Of a DNA stretch of 64,000 nucleotides, positions 52,839 through 61,579 are shown in pieces. The stretch's first letter is position 1; the number at the start of each line of letters is the position of its first letter. Both the position numbers and the translations under genes were made by a program. Below the pieces are notes generated by a model, which made no database searches, was not told the DNA's origin, and saw only the letters and a program-made list of their open reading frames with translations. Source of the DNA: Levilactobacillus andaensis (GTDB taxonomy: Bacteria > Bacillota > Bacilli > Lactobacillales > Lactobacillaceae); the NCBI RefSeq assembly GCF_016861695.1, contig NZ_BOLP01000017.1, positions 1 to 64,000 of the forward strand, read 5' to 3'.

Positions 52839-54160
52839 GCTAAGGACCTCCCTGGTTTGGTCAAAATAATCGTAAAGTATAACATATTGTGCTTTAACTC
52901 GATCTGCAGGGCCGCGTTCTTGGTCTGCGACACGATATCGTGGACCGTGCTTAACCCTAGCCCGTGACTCCCCCCTTTAGTCGTGTAACCAGCAGCCATA
53001 AACCGATTGATTTTCGGCGGCTGGTCAGGCGACACGGGATTGGCTACCGAAAGTTCAACGGCGTCTGGATAGTCCAACACAGCACAATGAATCTCCGTGT
53101 CGGCGCTCACCGGACCGGCTTCCAAGGCATTGTCCAGCAGAATTCCCACGATTCGTAGCAACTGCATACTGTCCATCGGAATCGACTGAACCGGGTCCGG
53201 AATTTCCAACCGCAGACTGATACCTCGGTTCTGCGCGGCCAAAATTTTCTGAAACAGGAGGCTCTTTAACGGCGGATCGCCCAGTCGTTGTAAGCCTTCC
53301 TCTTCCAGCCCCACCAGTTGGCTTGTGGCCTGCCAGCGGTCACTTAACGTTTGATAGTAAGCCGTCAGTCCCGCGTAGTCCTCATTATCAAGGTACCCGC
53401 CGAGCCGCAACATCTGCTTCTGGTATAGTTGTTTGAATTGGCGGATAGCCTGAACCTGGTTGGAAATTCGGCGATCATAACGCGTCCGAATCCGCGATTC
53501 CTGATACTGAGCGCGCAATTTTTGACGGTGAAAAAAGCTCTGGAGAAAGATAAATAAACTGGCACTGATCAACAAGATCATGACCAGTTCAATACTCAGC
53601 GCAAACGTTAACATTGCGTGCGTAATATCCAGTTTATGAATAACAATGGTCGACACTTGCGCCAAGACCGCCAGACTGCTCATCAACGCCGTTACCGTCC
53701 ACTGTTCTTTGCGGCTAAACGACAGTCGTTCCAGGTTCCCAGGCTGAATCCGCATCCCGGACACCGCTAGAGAAATCAGTGAGTAGATTAAGATCTGAAA
53801 GGAAAGCCGCCCCACCATCACCCATGGCAATTGCGTAAACGGGAGCCCCCAAAGTTCGATCATGACTTGCCGAACCAAATCGTTGACGAGCACCACGACT
53901 AAATAGATGACGATCGTTGCGTTGACAAAGAGCAATGCCATTTTGCGCCGGTGATGAATGAGGTAAAGGAGGGCGCTAAGTGGTGGCAATATCAGTGCCC
54001 ACGGTCGACCAATGAACGCCGGAATCAACGCCCACCCCATCCATTTCAGGGGAAGCTTCCAGTTTTGCGGCCGAATCAGCCCGATCCACAGCGTCAAGAA
54101 CCACTGCATGGTCACGGCCAACACGAAGTTTACCCAAAAATTTTGATCGAAGACATGCAT
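52835..54160 (-). CDS. HPK10-like sensor kinase subunit with intact ATPase but no phosphoacceptor histidine
   Basis: 441 residues from ATG 54160. About six membrane helices, then a dimerisation segment reading IRQFKQLYQKQMLRLGGYL: the His expected in the FKHDY position is Gln (codon 53431-53429 is CAA). The ATP-binding domain is complete: N box LLDNALEAG (Asn codon 53131-53129) and G box GGSHGLGLSTVHDIV. It could therefore phosphorylate in trans but not itself. Lies 13 bases after the response regulator and overlaps the second kinase by 4 bases. Sensory input is probably a peptide by family analogy, not shown here. Confidence 0.85.
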   Translation of the reverse strand: MHVFDQNFWVNFVLAVTMQWFLTLWIGLIRPQNWKLPLKWMGWALIPAFIGRPWALILPPLSALLYLIHHRRKMALLFVNATIVIYLVVVLVNDLVRQVMIELWGLPFTQLPWVMVGRLSFQILIYSLISLAVSGMRIQPGNLERLSFSRKEQWTVTALMSSLAVLAQVSTIVIHKLDITHAMLTFALSIELVMILLISASLFIFLQSFFHRQKLRAQYQESRIRTRYDRRISNQVQAIRQFKQLYQKQMLRLGGYLDNEDYAGLTAYYQTLSDRWQATSQLVGLEEEGLQRLGDPPLKSLLFQKILAAQNRGISLRLEIPDPVQSIPMDSMQLLRIVGILLDNALEAGPVSADTEIHCAVLDYPDAVELSVANPVSPDQPPKINRFMAAGYTTKGGSHGLGLSTVHDIVSQTKNAALQIELKHNMLYFTIILTKPGRSLA

Positions 54161-54173
54161 TATCGTCACCTAC

Positions 54174-54929
54174 TTACGCTTTCAAATGCTTCTGCACCAA
54201 CGTTTTGACCTCATGGAAACGGCGGGTCGCCACATCAGTCTCATCGCCATTGGGAAAAACCAAACGCCGATTAGCCGCGTCGATACCACTCACGTTATCC
54301 AGATTAACCAGGAAACTCTTGTCCGTTCGGTATAGTTCTGGATACTGGTCCGCAATGTCTTTGAGGAACCCGGGAAATTCGACCAGCTGACTCGCCGCAT
54401 GCACCGTCACTTTATGCGGCGTCTCAGCAGTTTCCACGAAGTAAATGTCTCCCATCGGCAAACTAAATTTTCGGCCACCAATGGTATAGCTAAAGAGATT
54501 TTCCGTATTTCCTAAGTAATTGGTATAGCGTTGATAACCATAGTCGATATTTTCCCGCAATTTTTGGTCGATCTGCGCGCGTCCTAGGTCCTTAACCACG
54601 AAATCCATGGGCTCTACCTTGCGTTCAAATGTCAACAACGCCATTTCCGAATGCGTTGTGACAAAGACGATCTCCGCAAACCCCAGCTGCTGGCGAATGG
54701 CGATGGCCGTTTCCAGCCCGGTCGTATCCTCATCTGGAAACTCAATATCGAGGAAAAATAACGCATACTCCGGCGGATTGGCCGTCAAATCGGCCAGTAA
54801 CGCCTGTGGACTTGGCGTAGCCAGCTGGACTTGCATGTCGTAATCGTTGATCATAATGTATCGCTGCACGGTGTCCGTGTAGTGTTTAAGTTGCTCGGGA
54901 TTGTCCTCGCAGAGATAAACGGCTAGCAC
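54174..54929 (-). CDS. LytTR response regulator (AgrA/PlnC-like)
   Basis: About 251 residues. Receiver domain 1-125 with acidic pocket LCEDN, phospho-Asp in FFLDIEFP and Lys in VVKDLG; LytTR DNA-binding domain about 145-245 (GDIYFVETAETPHKVTVHA, LYRTDKSFLVNLDNV). Three initiation codons (GTG, TTG, GTG) lie within 10 bases of AAGGAG; I choose the GTG at 54929 for its spacing. First gene of the operon. LytTR proteins bind paired direct repeats about 21 bases apart; such repeats lie just upstream. Confidence 0.9.
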   Translation of the reverse strand: MLAVYLCEDNPEQLKHYTDTVQRYIMINDYDMQVQLATPSPQALLADLTANPPEYALFFLDIEFPDEDTTGLETAIAIRQQLGFAEIVFVTTHSEMALLTFERKVEPMDFVVKDLGRAQIDQKLRENIDYGYQRYTNYLGNTENLFSYTIGGRKFSLPMGDIYFVETAETPHKVTVHAASQLVEFPGFLKDIADQYPELYRTDKSFLVNLDNVSGIDAANRRLVFPNGDETDVATRRFHEVKTLVQKHLKA

Positions 54930-54958
54930 CAAAATCACACTCCTTCTTACAAAATACT

Positions 54959-54987
54959 ATGTAACCCTATCACCCACTAATGTAACC
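54959..54987. promoter_or_regulatory. Direct repeats with 21-bp period, likely LytTR site
   Basis: GGTTACAT (minus strand) occurs at 54966-54959 and 54987-54980, exactly 21 bp apart, directly upstream of the response regulator. Two-turn spacing of direct repeats is typical of AgrA/PlnC-type sites, so autoregulation is likely. Confidence 0.6.
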
Positions 54988-54993
54988 TGAAAA

Positions 54994-55021
54994 TTCGTCA
55001 CGTGCAATTGTTTTCGTCACG
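54994..55021. promoter_or_regulatory. Second direct repeat pair, 19-bp period
   Basis: TTCGTCACG at 54994-55002 and 55013-55021. May be part of the same control region or another regulator's site. Confidence 0.4.
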
Positions 55022-55214
55022 AAAGCTCAGAACTGGCTAAAACCATTTTGGTGATTTACTTATTAGTGTATTTACTAGTTTAGAATTCGACTAGTTTATG
55101 GTTAGGTTGGTGAGCTTACGTTCTTTTTTGGGGGAACGGGATATTAATTGAGGCGTTAGGACAACTTGCTTACTGCGTTAGACTGGCTCCCGAATTTTAC
55201 ATCCCGAATCTGGC

Positions 55215-55344
55215 GGCTTCTGAAACGCGCAGAACGAGGCAGGACCCTGCGCTTAACCCCATTTAAGCAGGACTTGGTAAAGCCCACCAAGTCCTGCTTA
55301 AATGACGTTAATGCTCAGGTCCTAAACGCCTCGTTCTACGCTCT
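55215..55344 (-). repeat. Structured repeat family 2, copy 4
   Basis: Keeps ACGAGGC/GCCTCGT and both conserved boxes of copy 1, but the top hairpin is a different 17-bp perfect stem (55262-55278 with 55286-55302). The remaining 55345-55745 stretch holds no gene I can support. Confidence 0.87.
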
Positions 55345-55745
55345 AATAAAAAAGAACCACCCGCAGGTAGCTCTTCTTTAAGCTGATTATTTAATTGCCG
55401 GTGCTGGCTTTATTAGCACTCCCCCAAGTTCTAACGTCGCATAACCCCTAGGCATTCCAATAACCATCACTTACTCTTCAGCTCATTGCGATGAAACTGC
55501 TACTCGCCTAAGTTACGTTTGACGTTCTATCAGGCCGCCCGTTTTGATTAGATAATCGTGGGATGTAAGGCCGGATGGATCAATCCGTTGAATCGCTCAC
55601 ACTTTAATCCATTGACCCACAAAATCAGTTGCCGTAAAACTGACCCCTTCCAACTGTCATTACTTTACCATGCTTTTTACTTATCAAACGTTAAGCGGCA
55701 AAAACGTCATTTTTTTAACGTTCATGCGGAGTTAAACAGCACAAT

Positions 55746-56171
55746 TTAATTGTGCTTGAGGGAATAAGTGACGAAACCACCTAAAATGATGGGTGCCATA
55801 AAGGCTAGTGCGATGTCGATCAACAGCCGCCAGTACCAGGCCTGCTTTGACTTAGGTGCTGCCTCTAACCGAGGTGCCCGTTCTGGCTTGGCCATCTTTT
55901 CGTAGACCGAGGCCGTTTCATCAGCCGCCTGTCTGCGACGCCGGCGCCGACGACGGAAGATTGGTGCTTGCAGGTCCCTGTCGTCCATCAAAACGACCCA
56001 CTTGGCAAAGGGAAAACAAATCCAACTCAACAGGAAATACCAGTCGGCGCCGGTAATCCCGCCTATCAACTGACCCTTCGCGTAATTAAAATGGCCGAAA
56101 ACAGCGATGATCAGGACAAAGACTAACCCGATACCCGCTTGTTTTAACCAAAATCGACCGAATTCTTTCAT
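55746..56171 (-). CDS. Membrane protein with a poly-arginine loop
   Basis: 141 residues. Helices about 10-28, 42-60 and 112-135. The loop after helix 2 contains eight consecutive Arg (74-81) encoded by varied codons, followed by an acidic/Ala stretch. Positive-inside rule places this loop in the cytoplasm, where it could bind nucleic acid or lipid head groups. AAGGGAG before ATG 56171. Unknown family. Confidence 0.7.
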   Translation of the reverse strand: MKEFGRFWLKQAGIGLVFVLIIAVFGHFNYAKGQLIGGITGADWYFLLSWICFPFAKWVVLMDDRDLQAPIFRRRRRRRRQAADETASVYEKMAKPERAPRLEAAPKSKQAWYWRLLIDIALAFMAPIILGGFVTYSLKHN

Positions 56172-56245
56172 ATGATAACTCCCTTTTCTTTTTGAAAATA
56201 ACTATGTAGAATGGAGACAAATCCGAAATAAACCGAGGTGTTTCG

Positions 56246-56731
56246 ATGGCAAATTCAGGTGACTTCAACCCCATCACAGCGGCCGGCTACCGTGACTTAC
56301 AGCGTAAAATTGCGGCATTAGAAGCCGACCGGCCGGAAAAAATCGAAATTTTAGCCGAGGCCCGGGCCCACGGCGACCTCTCAGAGAATGCCGAATACTC
56401 CGCCGCCAAGCGTGACCTGCGCCATTTGGAAAGTCAGCTCCGTTTCTTCAACAAGCAATTGCAGTACGCCAAAGTGGTCGACCCCACCAATAACGACGCG
56501 GTCGAGCTGGGCAAGTGGGTCACCGTAACCTTCATGGATGACGACGATCAGGACACTTACCAACTCGTTGGCACCCAGGAAGCCGACCTCGATGCTGGCA
56601 AAATCACCCGGGTATCACCACTGGGAAAAGCATTGTTGGGCCATCATCCCGGCGATACGGTCACCATTCAAGCGCCTAACGCTAGCTATGACGTCCGCAT
56701 TCTCACGGTCAGCCTGACCGCACCGGAATAA
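56246..56731 (+). CDS. GreA/GreB-family transcription elongation factor
   Basis: 161 residues. N-terminal coiled coil 8-78 with tip DLSENAEY (D44, E47), the acidic pair that makes RNA polymerase cleave backtracked RNA; C-terminal FKBP-like domain about 85-158. Sequence is more divergent than housekeeping GreA (short ITAAGYRDLQRKIAAL start), so it may be a second copy. GAGGTG ribosome site. Divergent from the poly-Arg membrane gene. Confidence 0.88.
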   Translation: MANSGDFNPITAAGYRDLQRKIAALEADRPEKIEILAEARAHGDLSENAEYSAAKRDLRHLESQLRFFNKQLQYAKVVDPTNNDAVELGKWVTVTFMDDDDQDTYQLVGTQEADLDAGKITRVSPLGKALLGHHPGDTVTIQAPNASYDVRILTVSLTAPE

Positions 56732-56748
56732 TATTAGTATACCATTAG

Positions 56749-56793
56749 AAAATACCGGTTAGACTTGTTCTCGCAAATCTCGCCGGTATTTTT
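56749..56793 (+). terminator. Terminator of the GreA-like gene
   Basis: AAAATACCGG and CCGGTATTTTT. Confidence 0.8.
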
Positions 56794-57002
56794 GTGTTCT
56801 CTAGTACTTGTTAGTCTCTATCCGCCCGTAAACCGCAACCACAAGGGGATTTATACCCAATTCATCCCCACCGAGTCGTCCGTCCATAATGCGCGCCGCA
56901 AGTCTGCTAGTATGGCACTCAGTAGAAGTTGAGAGAATGGCAGACGATTTATCCTTTGGCTCAGTTGCAACGTCCCTTTGTCATTTGAAAGGGGAAATTG
57001 AC

Positions 57003-57119
57003 ATGATTGAAAAATATCACAAAAGGAAAATCAGGATGGTCGCTTGATTATCATTCATGCTGAGCCTGGTTGTGTTTCTTTACCAGGTCCATCATGATAA
57101 TCAAAATCACAAGAAATAA
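57003..57119 (+). pseudogene. Small membrane peptide gene with in-frame TGA, probable type I toxin
   Basis: ATG 57003 has AAAGGGG upstream. The frame reads 14 codons, TGA at 57045-57047, then 23 more sense codons to TAA, with no other break. If the TGA were TGG, the product would be a 38-residue peptide: basic head (EKYHKRKIR), one membrane helix (LSFMLSLVVFLYQ) and tail YQVHHDNQNHKK, which shares YQxHHD with the gene at 36956. An in-frame ATG at 57057 could still give a 20-residue peptide. The ribosome site pairs with CCCTTT (56974-56979). TAGTAT at 56908-56913 with TG extension may be the -10. Either a nonsense mutant or a truncated toxin. Confidence 0.5.
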
Positions 57120-57250
57120 GCCTTCCCTCTTAACTTTGGCCGGTTAAGGGAAGACTCGAAAGATGAGTCGAACTTTAATGAGCTACCGTTTTCTCAACGG
57201 CTAGCTATCGCAGAAGAGGTCAGTGCTCATGTGCGCTGATCTTTTTCTGT
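57110..57250 (-). ncRNA. Putative antisense antitoxin RNA
   Basis: An extended -10 TGCTATACT lies on the minus strand at about 57264-57256. A transcript from about 57250 would run into the toxin 3' end and stop at CTTCCC...TTAAC hairpin (57122-57153) followed by a T-rich tail. It would overlap the toxin mRNA, which ends at 57247 in the other direction. Confidence 0.4.
57212..57247 (+). terminator. Terminator of the small-peptide transcript
   Basis: AGAAGAGGTCAG pairs (one G-T) with CTGATCTTTTTCT across a short loop, ending in a T run. Confidence 0.6.
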
Positions 57251-57305
57251 TGGGTTCAGTATAGCATCTGCCACCCCATTTACCAGTAAAATCCTCCGGC
57301 ATATC

Positions 57306-57348
57306 AAAAGGAGCACGCCCCCGACCATAACGGCCAGTAGCGTGCTCC
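57306..57348 (-). terminator. xfp terminator
   Basis: GGAGCACG/CGTGCTCC stem with inner pairs, then TTTT on the minus strand. Confidence 0.75.
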
Positions 57349-57374
57349 TCATTTTTAATCGAAATATTAATGGA

Positions 57375-59753
57375 CTACTTCAGTGGCTTCCATTGCCAAG
57401 CGTTAACTTCTGGCAAGTCAGTCCCAACCTCACGGATGTAAGCATTGTGCTTAGCAACCATGTCGTCCATCCGTTGGATAAAGTAAGCACCCTTAACGGC
57501 GTACTCGTCAATATCACTAACGGCTTCCTTAGCTAAGTGGTAACGGTCCAAATGGTTCAGGACACGCATATCAAATGGCGTGGTGATATCACCGTTTTCA
57601 CGGTAACCATGAACGTGTAAGTTGTGGTTGTGACGGTCGAAGAAGAGATCCTTAACCAGGTCTTCAAAGCCATGGAAGGCAAAGATAACTGGCTTGTCTG
57701 TCGTAAACAGACGGTCAAATTCTTCGTCGGAGATCCCACGAGGGTCCAACTTAGGTGAACGCAACTTCAACAGGTCGACAACGTTGATGAAGCGCATCTT
57801 CATTTCAGGGAATTCGTCATACAATAATGAAATTGCGGCTAATGATTCCCAAGTTGGTTCAGTACCAGCTGCGGCGAAGACGATATCAGGTTCTTGACCT
57901 TGGTCAGTAGATGCCCAGTCGATGTAGCCCAAACCATTGTGAACCAGGTTAGTGGCTTCATCAATGGAGAACCATTGTGGACGTGGGTGCTTAGACGTCA
58001 CGATCAAGTTGATCTTTTCGCGGCTCCGGAATGCAACGTCACCAACGGCTAACAAGGTGTTAGCATCGGCTGGCAAGTATTCACGGATAAAGGCCGGCTT
58101 CTTTTCAGCCAAGTGGGTCAACATCCCAGGATCTTGGTGGGTGTAACCGTTATGGTCTTGCTGGAAGACAGTTGACGTATCCACGAAGTTCAATGATGGA
58201 TAGTCATGACGCCAGTCTTGTTCAGCAGCCTTACGCAACCACTTGAAGTGTTGAGTCAACATTGAATCCACAACGCGACCGAATGATTCGTAAGTTGCGA
58301 AGTAACCATGACGACCAGTCAGAACGTAACCTTCCAACCAACCTTCAGCTTGGTGTTCGGAAAGTTGTGAGTCAATGATCCGGCCAGAGTGTGCCATGTT
58401 TTCGTCGTTTGGTTCATGAATGTTTTCCATCCATTGACGCTTCCCATAGTCCAGAGCAGCGTAAAGCCGGTTAGACTTGGTTTCGTCAGGGCCAAAGCCA
58501 CGGAACGTATCTGGGTTCAACTTCATCACGTCAGCCAAGTAGTCAGACCAGACTAACATGTCTTGCGCGATCGTCTTGCCGTGTTCAGTCGTGTCAACGG
58601 CGTACTTCTTGTAGTCAGGCAACTTCAATGGTTCTGGCTTGATCCCACCATTAGTGATTGGGTTCATAGCCATCCGTTGTTCGCCCTTAGGCGTCATTGC
58701 ACGGACGTCATCCTTCAAGGAACCGTCTTCGTTGAACAATTCTTCTGGCTTGTAAGACTTCAACCAGTCAGTCAACATATCAACGTGTTCCATGTCGCCA
58801 GCGTCAACAGGAATTGGCACTTGGTGAGCACGGAAGGAGCCTTCGATAGGGTTACCATCTAAGTCCTTCTTAGGACCAGTCCAGCCCTTAGGTGAACGAA
58901 CAATGATCATTGGCCATACAGGTAATGAATCGTCGTTGTTATCACGCGCGTTCTTTTGAATATTCTTGATTTCAGGGATCACTTCGTCCATGACCTTAGC
59001 CATGTCTTCGTGAGCCTTCATGTGGTCTGAGCCATCGGTTTCGACAAAATGAGGATCCCAGCCCATGCCTTGGAAGTACTTCGTTAAGTCTTCGTCAGAC
59101 ATCCGTGACAGGATAGTTGGGTTAGAAATCTTGAACCCGTTCATGTTGATGATTGGTAATACCGCACCATCTTTGATTGGGTTAATAAACTTGTCTGAGA
59201 ACCATGAAGCGGCCAAAGGACCAGTTTCAGATTCCCCATCACCGATTTCAACAGCGGCAATGACGTCTGGGTTATCTAAGATAGCACCAGTCCCGTGAGA
59301 AAGGCTGTAACCAAGTTCCCCACCTTCATGGATAGAACCTGGGGTTTCAGGTGCGGCATGAGAAGCAACACCACCTGGGAAGGAGAATTGCTTGAATAAA
59401 CGCTTCAAACCTTCTTCGTCTTGGGAAATGTTTGGATAAATTTCACTGTAACTACCATCAAGATATGAGTTAGAAACCATAACTTGACCACCATGCCCTG
59501 AACCTTCAATGTAGAACATGTTCAAGTTGTACTTTAAGATAGCCCGGTTTAAGTGAGCATAGATAAAGTTTTGAGAAACAATCGTTCCCCAGTGACCAAT
59601 TGGCTTAATCTTTACATCATCAGAGGTTAAGTCACGCTTCAATAATGGGTTGTCACGCAAGAATAACTGTCCAACTGACAGGTAGTTCGCTGCACGCCAG
59701 TACTTGTCAACGCCTTCCAAGTATGCCTTGGAGTCGAAGTCTGTATTTGCCAT
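57375..59753 (-). CDS. xfp: Xylulose-5-phosphate/fructose-6-phosphate phosphoketolase
   Basis: 792 residues, the full length for lactic acid bacterial phosphoketolase. Landmarks: [64 protein letters not shown] for thiamine diphosphate, and [14 protein letters not shown]. It splits xylulose-5-P (and often fructose-6-P) with phosphate into acetyl-P and a triose- or tetrose-phosphate, the key step of the phosphoketolase pathway. Codon bias is extreme, so expression is high. ATG 59753 follows AAGGAG. A GntR gene and an operator lie upstream. Confidence 0.96.
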   Translation of the reverse strand: MANTDFDSKAYLEGVDKYWRAANYLSVGQLFLRDNPLLKRDLTSDDVKIKPIGHWGTIVSQNFIYAHLNRAILKYNLNMFYIEGSGHGGQVMVSNSYLDGSYSEIYPNISQDEEGLKRLFKQFSFPGGVASHAAPETPGSIHEGGELGYSLSHGTGAILDNPDVIAAVEIGDGESETGPLAASWFSDKFINPIKDGAVLPIINMNGFKISNPTILSRMSDEDLTKYFQGMGWDPHFVETDGSDHMKAHEDMAKVMDEVIPEIKNIQKNARDNNDDSLPVWPMIIVRSPKGWTGPKKDLDGNPIEGSFRAHQVPIPVDAGDMEHVDMLTDWLKSYKPEELFNEDGSLKDDVRAMTPKGEQRMAMNPITNGGIKPEPLKLPDYKKYAVDTTEHGKTIAQDMLVWSDYLADVMKLNPDTFRGFGPDETKSNRLYAALDYGKRQWMENIHEPNDENMAHSGRIIDSQLSEHQAEGWLEGYVLTGRHGYFATYESFGRVVDSMLTQHFKWLRKAAEQDWRHDYPSLNFVDTSTVFQQDHNGYTHQDPGMLTHLAEKKPAFIREYLPADANTLLAVGDVAFRSREKINLIVTSKHPRPQWFSIDEATNLVHNGLGYIDWASTDQGQEPDIVFAAAGTEPTWESLAAISLLYDEFPEMKMRFINVVDLLKLRSPKLDPRGISDEEFDRLFTTDKPVIFAFHGFEDLVKDLFFDRHNHNLHVHGYRENGDITTPFDMRVLNHLDRYHLAKEAVSDIDEYAVKGAYFIQRMDDMVAKHNAYIREVGTDLPEVNAWQWKPLK

Positions 59754-59857
59754 GTAATTAACACTCCTTCTTTGAATTCGTAACTGCATAATCTAGTTGA
59801 TAGAAAATGTGTAAAATTTATCTCGTAGTGAATACCGGGATGACTTTTACAGCCTCT

Positions 59858-59885
59858 ATCATAGGCCGTTTTACAGAAAAGTCAA
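59858..59885 (-). promoter_or_regulatory. xfp promoter
   Basis: TTGACT (59885-59880), 16-base spacer, TATGAT (59863-59858). The leader is about 100 nt long. Confidence 0.75.
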
Positions 59886-59887
59886 CC

Positions 59888-59921
59888 TTTTTATAAATTG
59901 GACCGTATCAATTTATAAAAA
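59888..59921. promoter_or_regulatory. Perfect 13-bp inverted repeat, likely GntR operator
   Basis: TTTTTATAAATTG and CAATTTATAAAAA flank GACCGTAT, touching the -35 box. Half of it (GGTCCAATTTATA on the minus strand) recurs upstream of the GntR gene. Confidence 0.7.
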
Positions 59922-60090
59922 GAAGGCCCACATTCATTTAGGCCGATGACGATGACCTCATTACCGTCAACAACGGCGTCTCTGACAAGGCTTAGCCTCT
60001 AGTCACTGTGCTTGGCTAACCCCTGCTAAATTGGTATACTAGCAAACGGCTCAAAAAAACGACCACCCGAGGGCAGCCGCTGTGTGGTGC

Positions 60091-60816
60091 TTATTCTTCA
60101 TCTAATGAAACAAAGGTGTTATAGTTCAAATATTGATAATGAAGCCGCATGTTAGACACTTCAAATGGCGTCCCGTCATCCAGAAAGAAGATCCCTTCCA
60201 TAATGCCAACGGGTTCCACCGGCTTCAAGTTGAGTAGTTCTTGGTCGTCCGCCGTCGAGGGCTGCGCCTGAATCGACATGAAGGACTTGGTCACAACTTT
60301 GCCCTGACTCTCTAAATAATTAAAAATGGAATCCGCCACAGTTTTTTGTGACAAATTCGGGGCAATCTTAATTGGAATATAGCCTGTTTCAATCATGAAT
60401 GGCTTATCCTCAAACAACCGCAGCCGTTTGATCTCGTAAACAAAGTCCCCTTCTGCCAAGAAAAGGTCCTGTTGGATCTCCTTGCTGGCCGGAACCACGT
60501 TAAAGTTCAGCAGTCGGATGCCGGGCGTTGTGCCGGCCGACTTCATACTGTCAGTAATTCCTAAATTTGACCCCTCATATTGAAAAATAGTTTGGTTTTT
60601 CATATATAATGGGTTAATGAAGGTTCCCGACCCACGCTTTTTAAAAATAATTCCCTGATTGGCTAAAACACTGAGTGCGCGCTTGACTGAGCTACGACTA
60701 ACTCCGTAGGCTTCGCTAAGGCTCCGCTCGTCAGGTAGCCGCTTGTTGGGAAATTCATTTTGATGGATGCGCTGCTTTAAGTCCCGCATCACCTGTCGAT
60801 AGACTAAATCTGCCAT
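60091..60816 (-). CDS. GntR-family (HutC/UTRA) transcriptional regulator
   Basis: 241 residues. Winged helix 1-70 (LPDERSLSEAYGVSRSSVKRALSVL), UTRA effector domain about 85-235 (FVYEIKRLRLFEDKPFMIETGYIP). UTRA regulators usually sense a sugar phosphate or related metabolite. It lies upstream of xfp on the same strand, and both carry the GGTCCAATTTATA box, so it most likely controls xfp and itself. AGGAG before ATG 60816. Confidence 0.9.
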   Translation of the reverse strand: MADLVYRQVMRDLKQRIHQNEFPNKRLPDERSLSEAYGVSRSSVKRALSVLANQGIIFKKRGSGTFINPLYMKNQTIFQYEGSNLGITDSMKSAGTTPGIRLLNFNVVPASKEIQQDLFLAEGDFVYEIKRLRLFEDKPFMIETGYIPIKIAPNLSQKTVADSIFNYLESQGKVVTKSFMSIQAQPSTADDQELLNLKPVEPVGIMEGIFFLDDGTPFEVSNMRLHYQYLNYNTFVSLDEE

Positions 60817-60930
60817 GATATCTCCTCATAAACTCTTCAACTAGACATTCTCTGTGAGTAGAGTATAACAGGTTTTAGCGGCGGTGTCTTCTTTTACTGG
60901 AAAACAACCGTCCCATTTATTTTTAAAGTG

Positions 60931-60944
60931 CGGTCCAATTTATA
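60931..60944 (+). promoter_or_regulatory. Second GntR box
   Basis: CGGTCCAATTTATA matches the xfp operator half-site; the other arm (TTTATTTTTAAA) is degenerate. Lies in the upstream region shared by the GntR and ybaK genes. Confidence 0.55.
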
Positions 60945-61070
60945 TTTTTATAACGCGTCTGCCGCTTTGACGCCCCGCTTGATTCTGAATTTTCGATGGA
61001 TTCAACTCGCGGTAATTACCGGCACTGCGCGGATAATGAACATTAATTTTGATTTTGAAAGGTGAGTTTT

Positions 61071-61574
61071 ATGGCCAAAAAGAAAAAGGGCAAACGCCTG
61101 CACAAGACATTAGTTGAACAGATTCTCGATAAAAACAAAATCACCTATAAACAATTTGAGTTTGCGACCCACACCAAGGGTGACGTGGCCCAGCTCGAAG
61201 TCGATCATGAGGACGTTGACGAACACCACATCTACAAGACGTTAGTCCTCAGCGGTCCCACGACCGGTCCCGTGGTTGGGGTCCTCCCAATCGATGAACA
61301 CCTTGACGAAAAGAAACTAGCCAAGGCGTCTGGCAATAAGAAGGTCGACATGGTGCCGCTAAAGAACCTTGTGAAGACCACGGGTTACGAACACGGCGCC
61401 AACACCCCCGTTGGTATTTGGGAAAAGAATCACTTCCCTATTTACTTTGACACGACCGCCCAAGAACAAGGCACCATTCTGGTCTCCTCTGGCCAAATCG
61501 GTCGTTCCGTCGAAGTTGACGCCACCGCACTGGCTGAACTGGTCCACGGCACGTTCACCGACCTGCTGGAGTAA
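61071..61574 (+). CDS. ybaK: Cys-tRNA(Pro)/aminoacyl-tRNA deacylase, YbaK/EbsC type
   Basis: 167 residues. KTLVLSG, GVLPIDEHLDEKKLAKA and KTTGYEHGANTPVGI are the YbaK marks, with the catalytic Lys in YKTLV. It hydrolyses mischarged Cys-tRNA(Pro). Lys-rich N terminus. ATG 61071 follows AAAGGTGAG. The next gene starts 5 bases after the stop, so they are co-transcribed. Confidence 0.9.
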   Translation: MAKKKKGKRLHKTLVEQILDKNKITYKQFEFATHTKGDVAQLEVDHEDVDEHHIYKTLVLSGPTTGPVVGVLPIDEHLDEKKLAKASGNKKVDMVPLKNLVKTTGYEHGANTPVGIWEKNHFPIYFDTTAQEQGTILVSSGQIGRSVEVDATALAELVHGTFTDLLE

Positions 61575-61579
61575 GGGCC

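Noticed and set aside
56880-57250. tmRNA, RNase P RNA, T-box or known riboswitch in this structured region
   Set aside because: None of their conserved cores is visible; a small reading frame with convergent transcripts explains the structures better.
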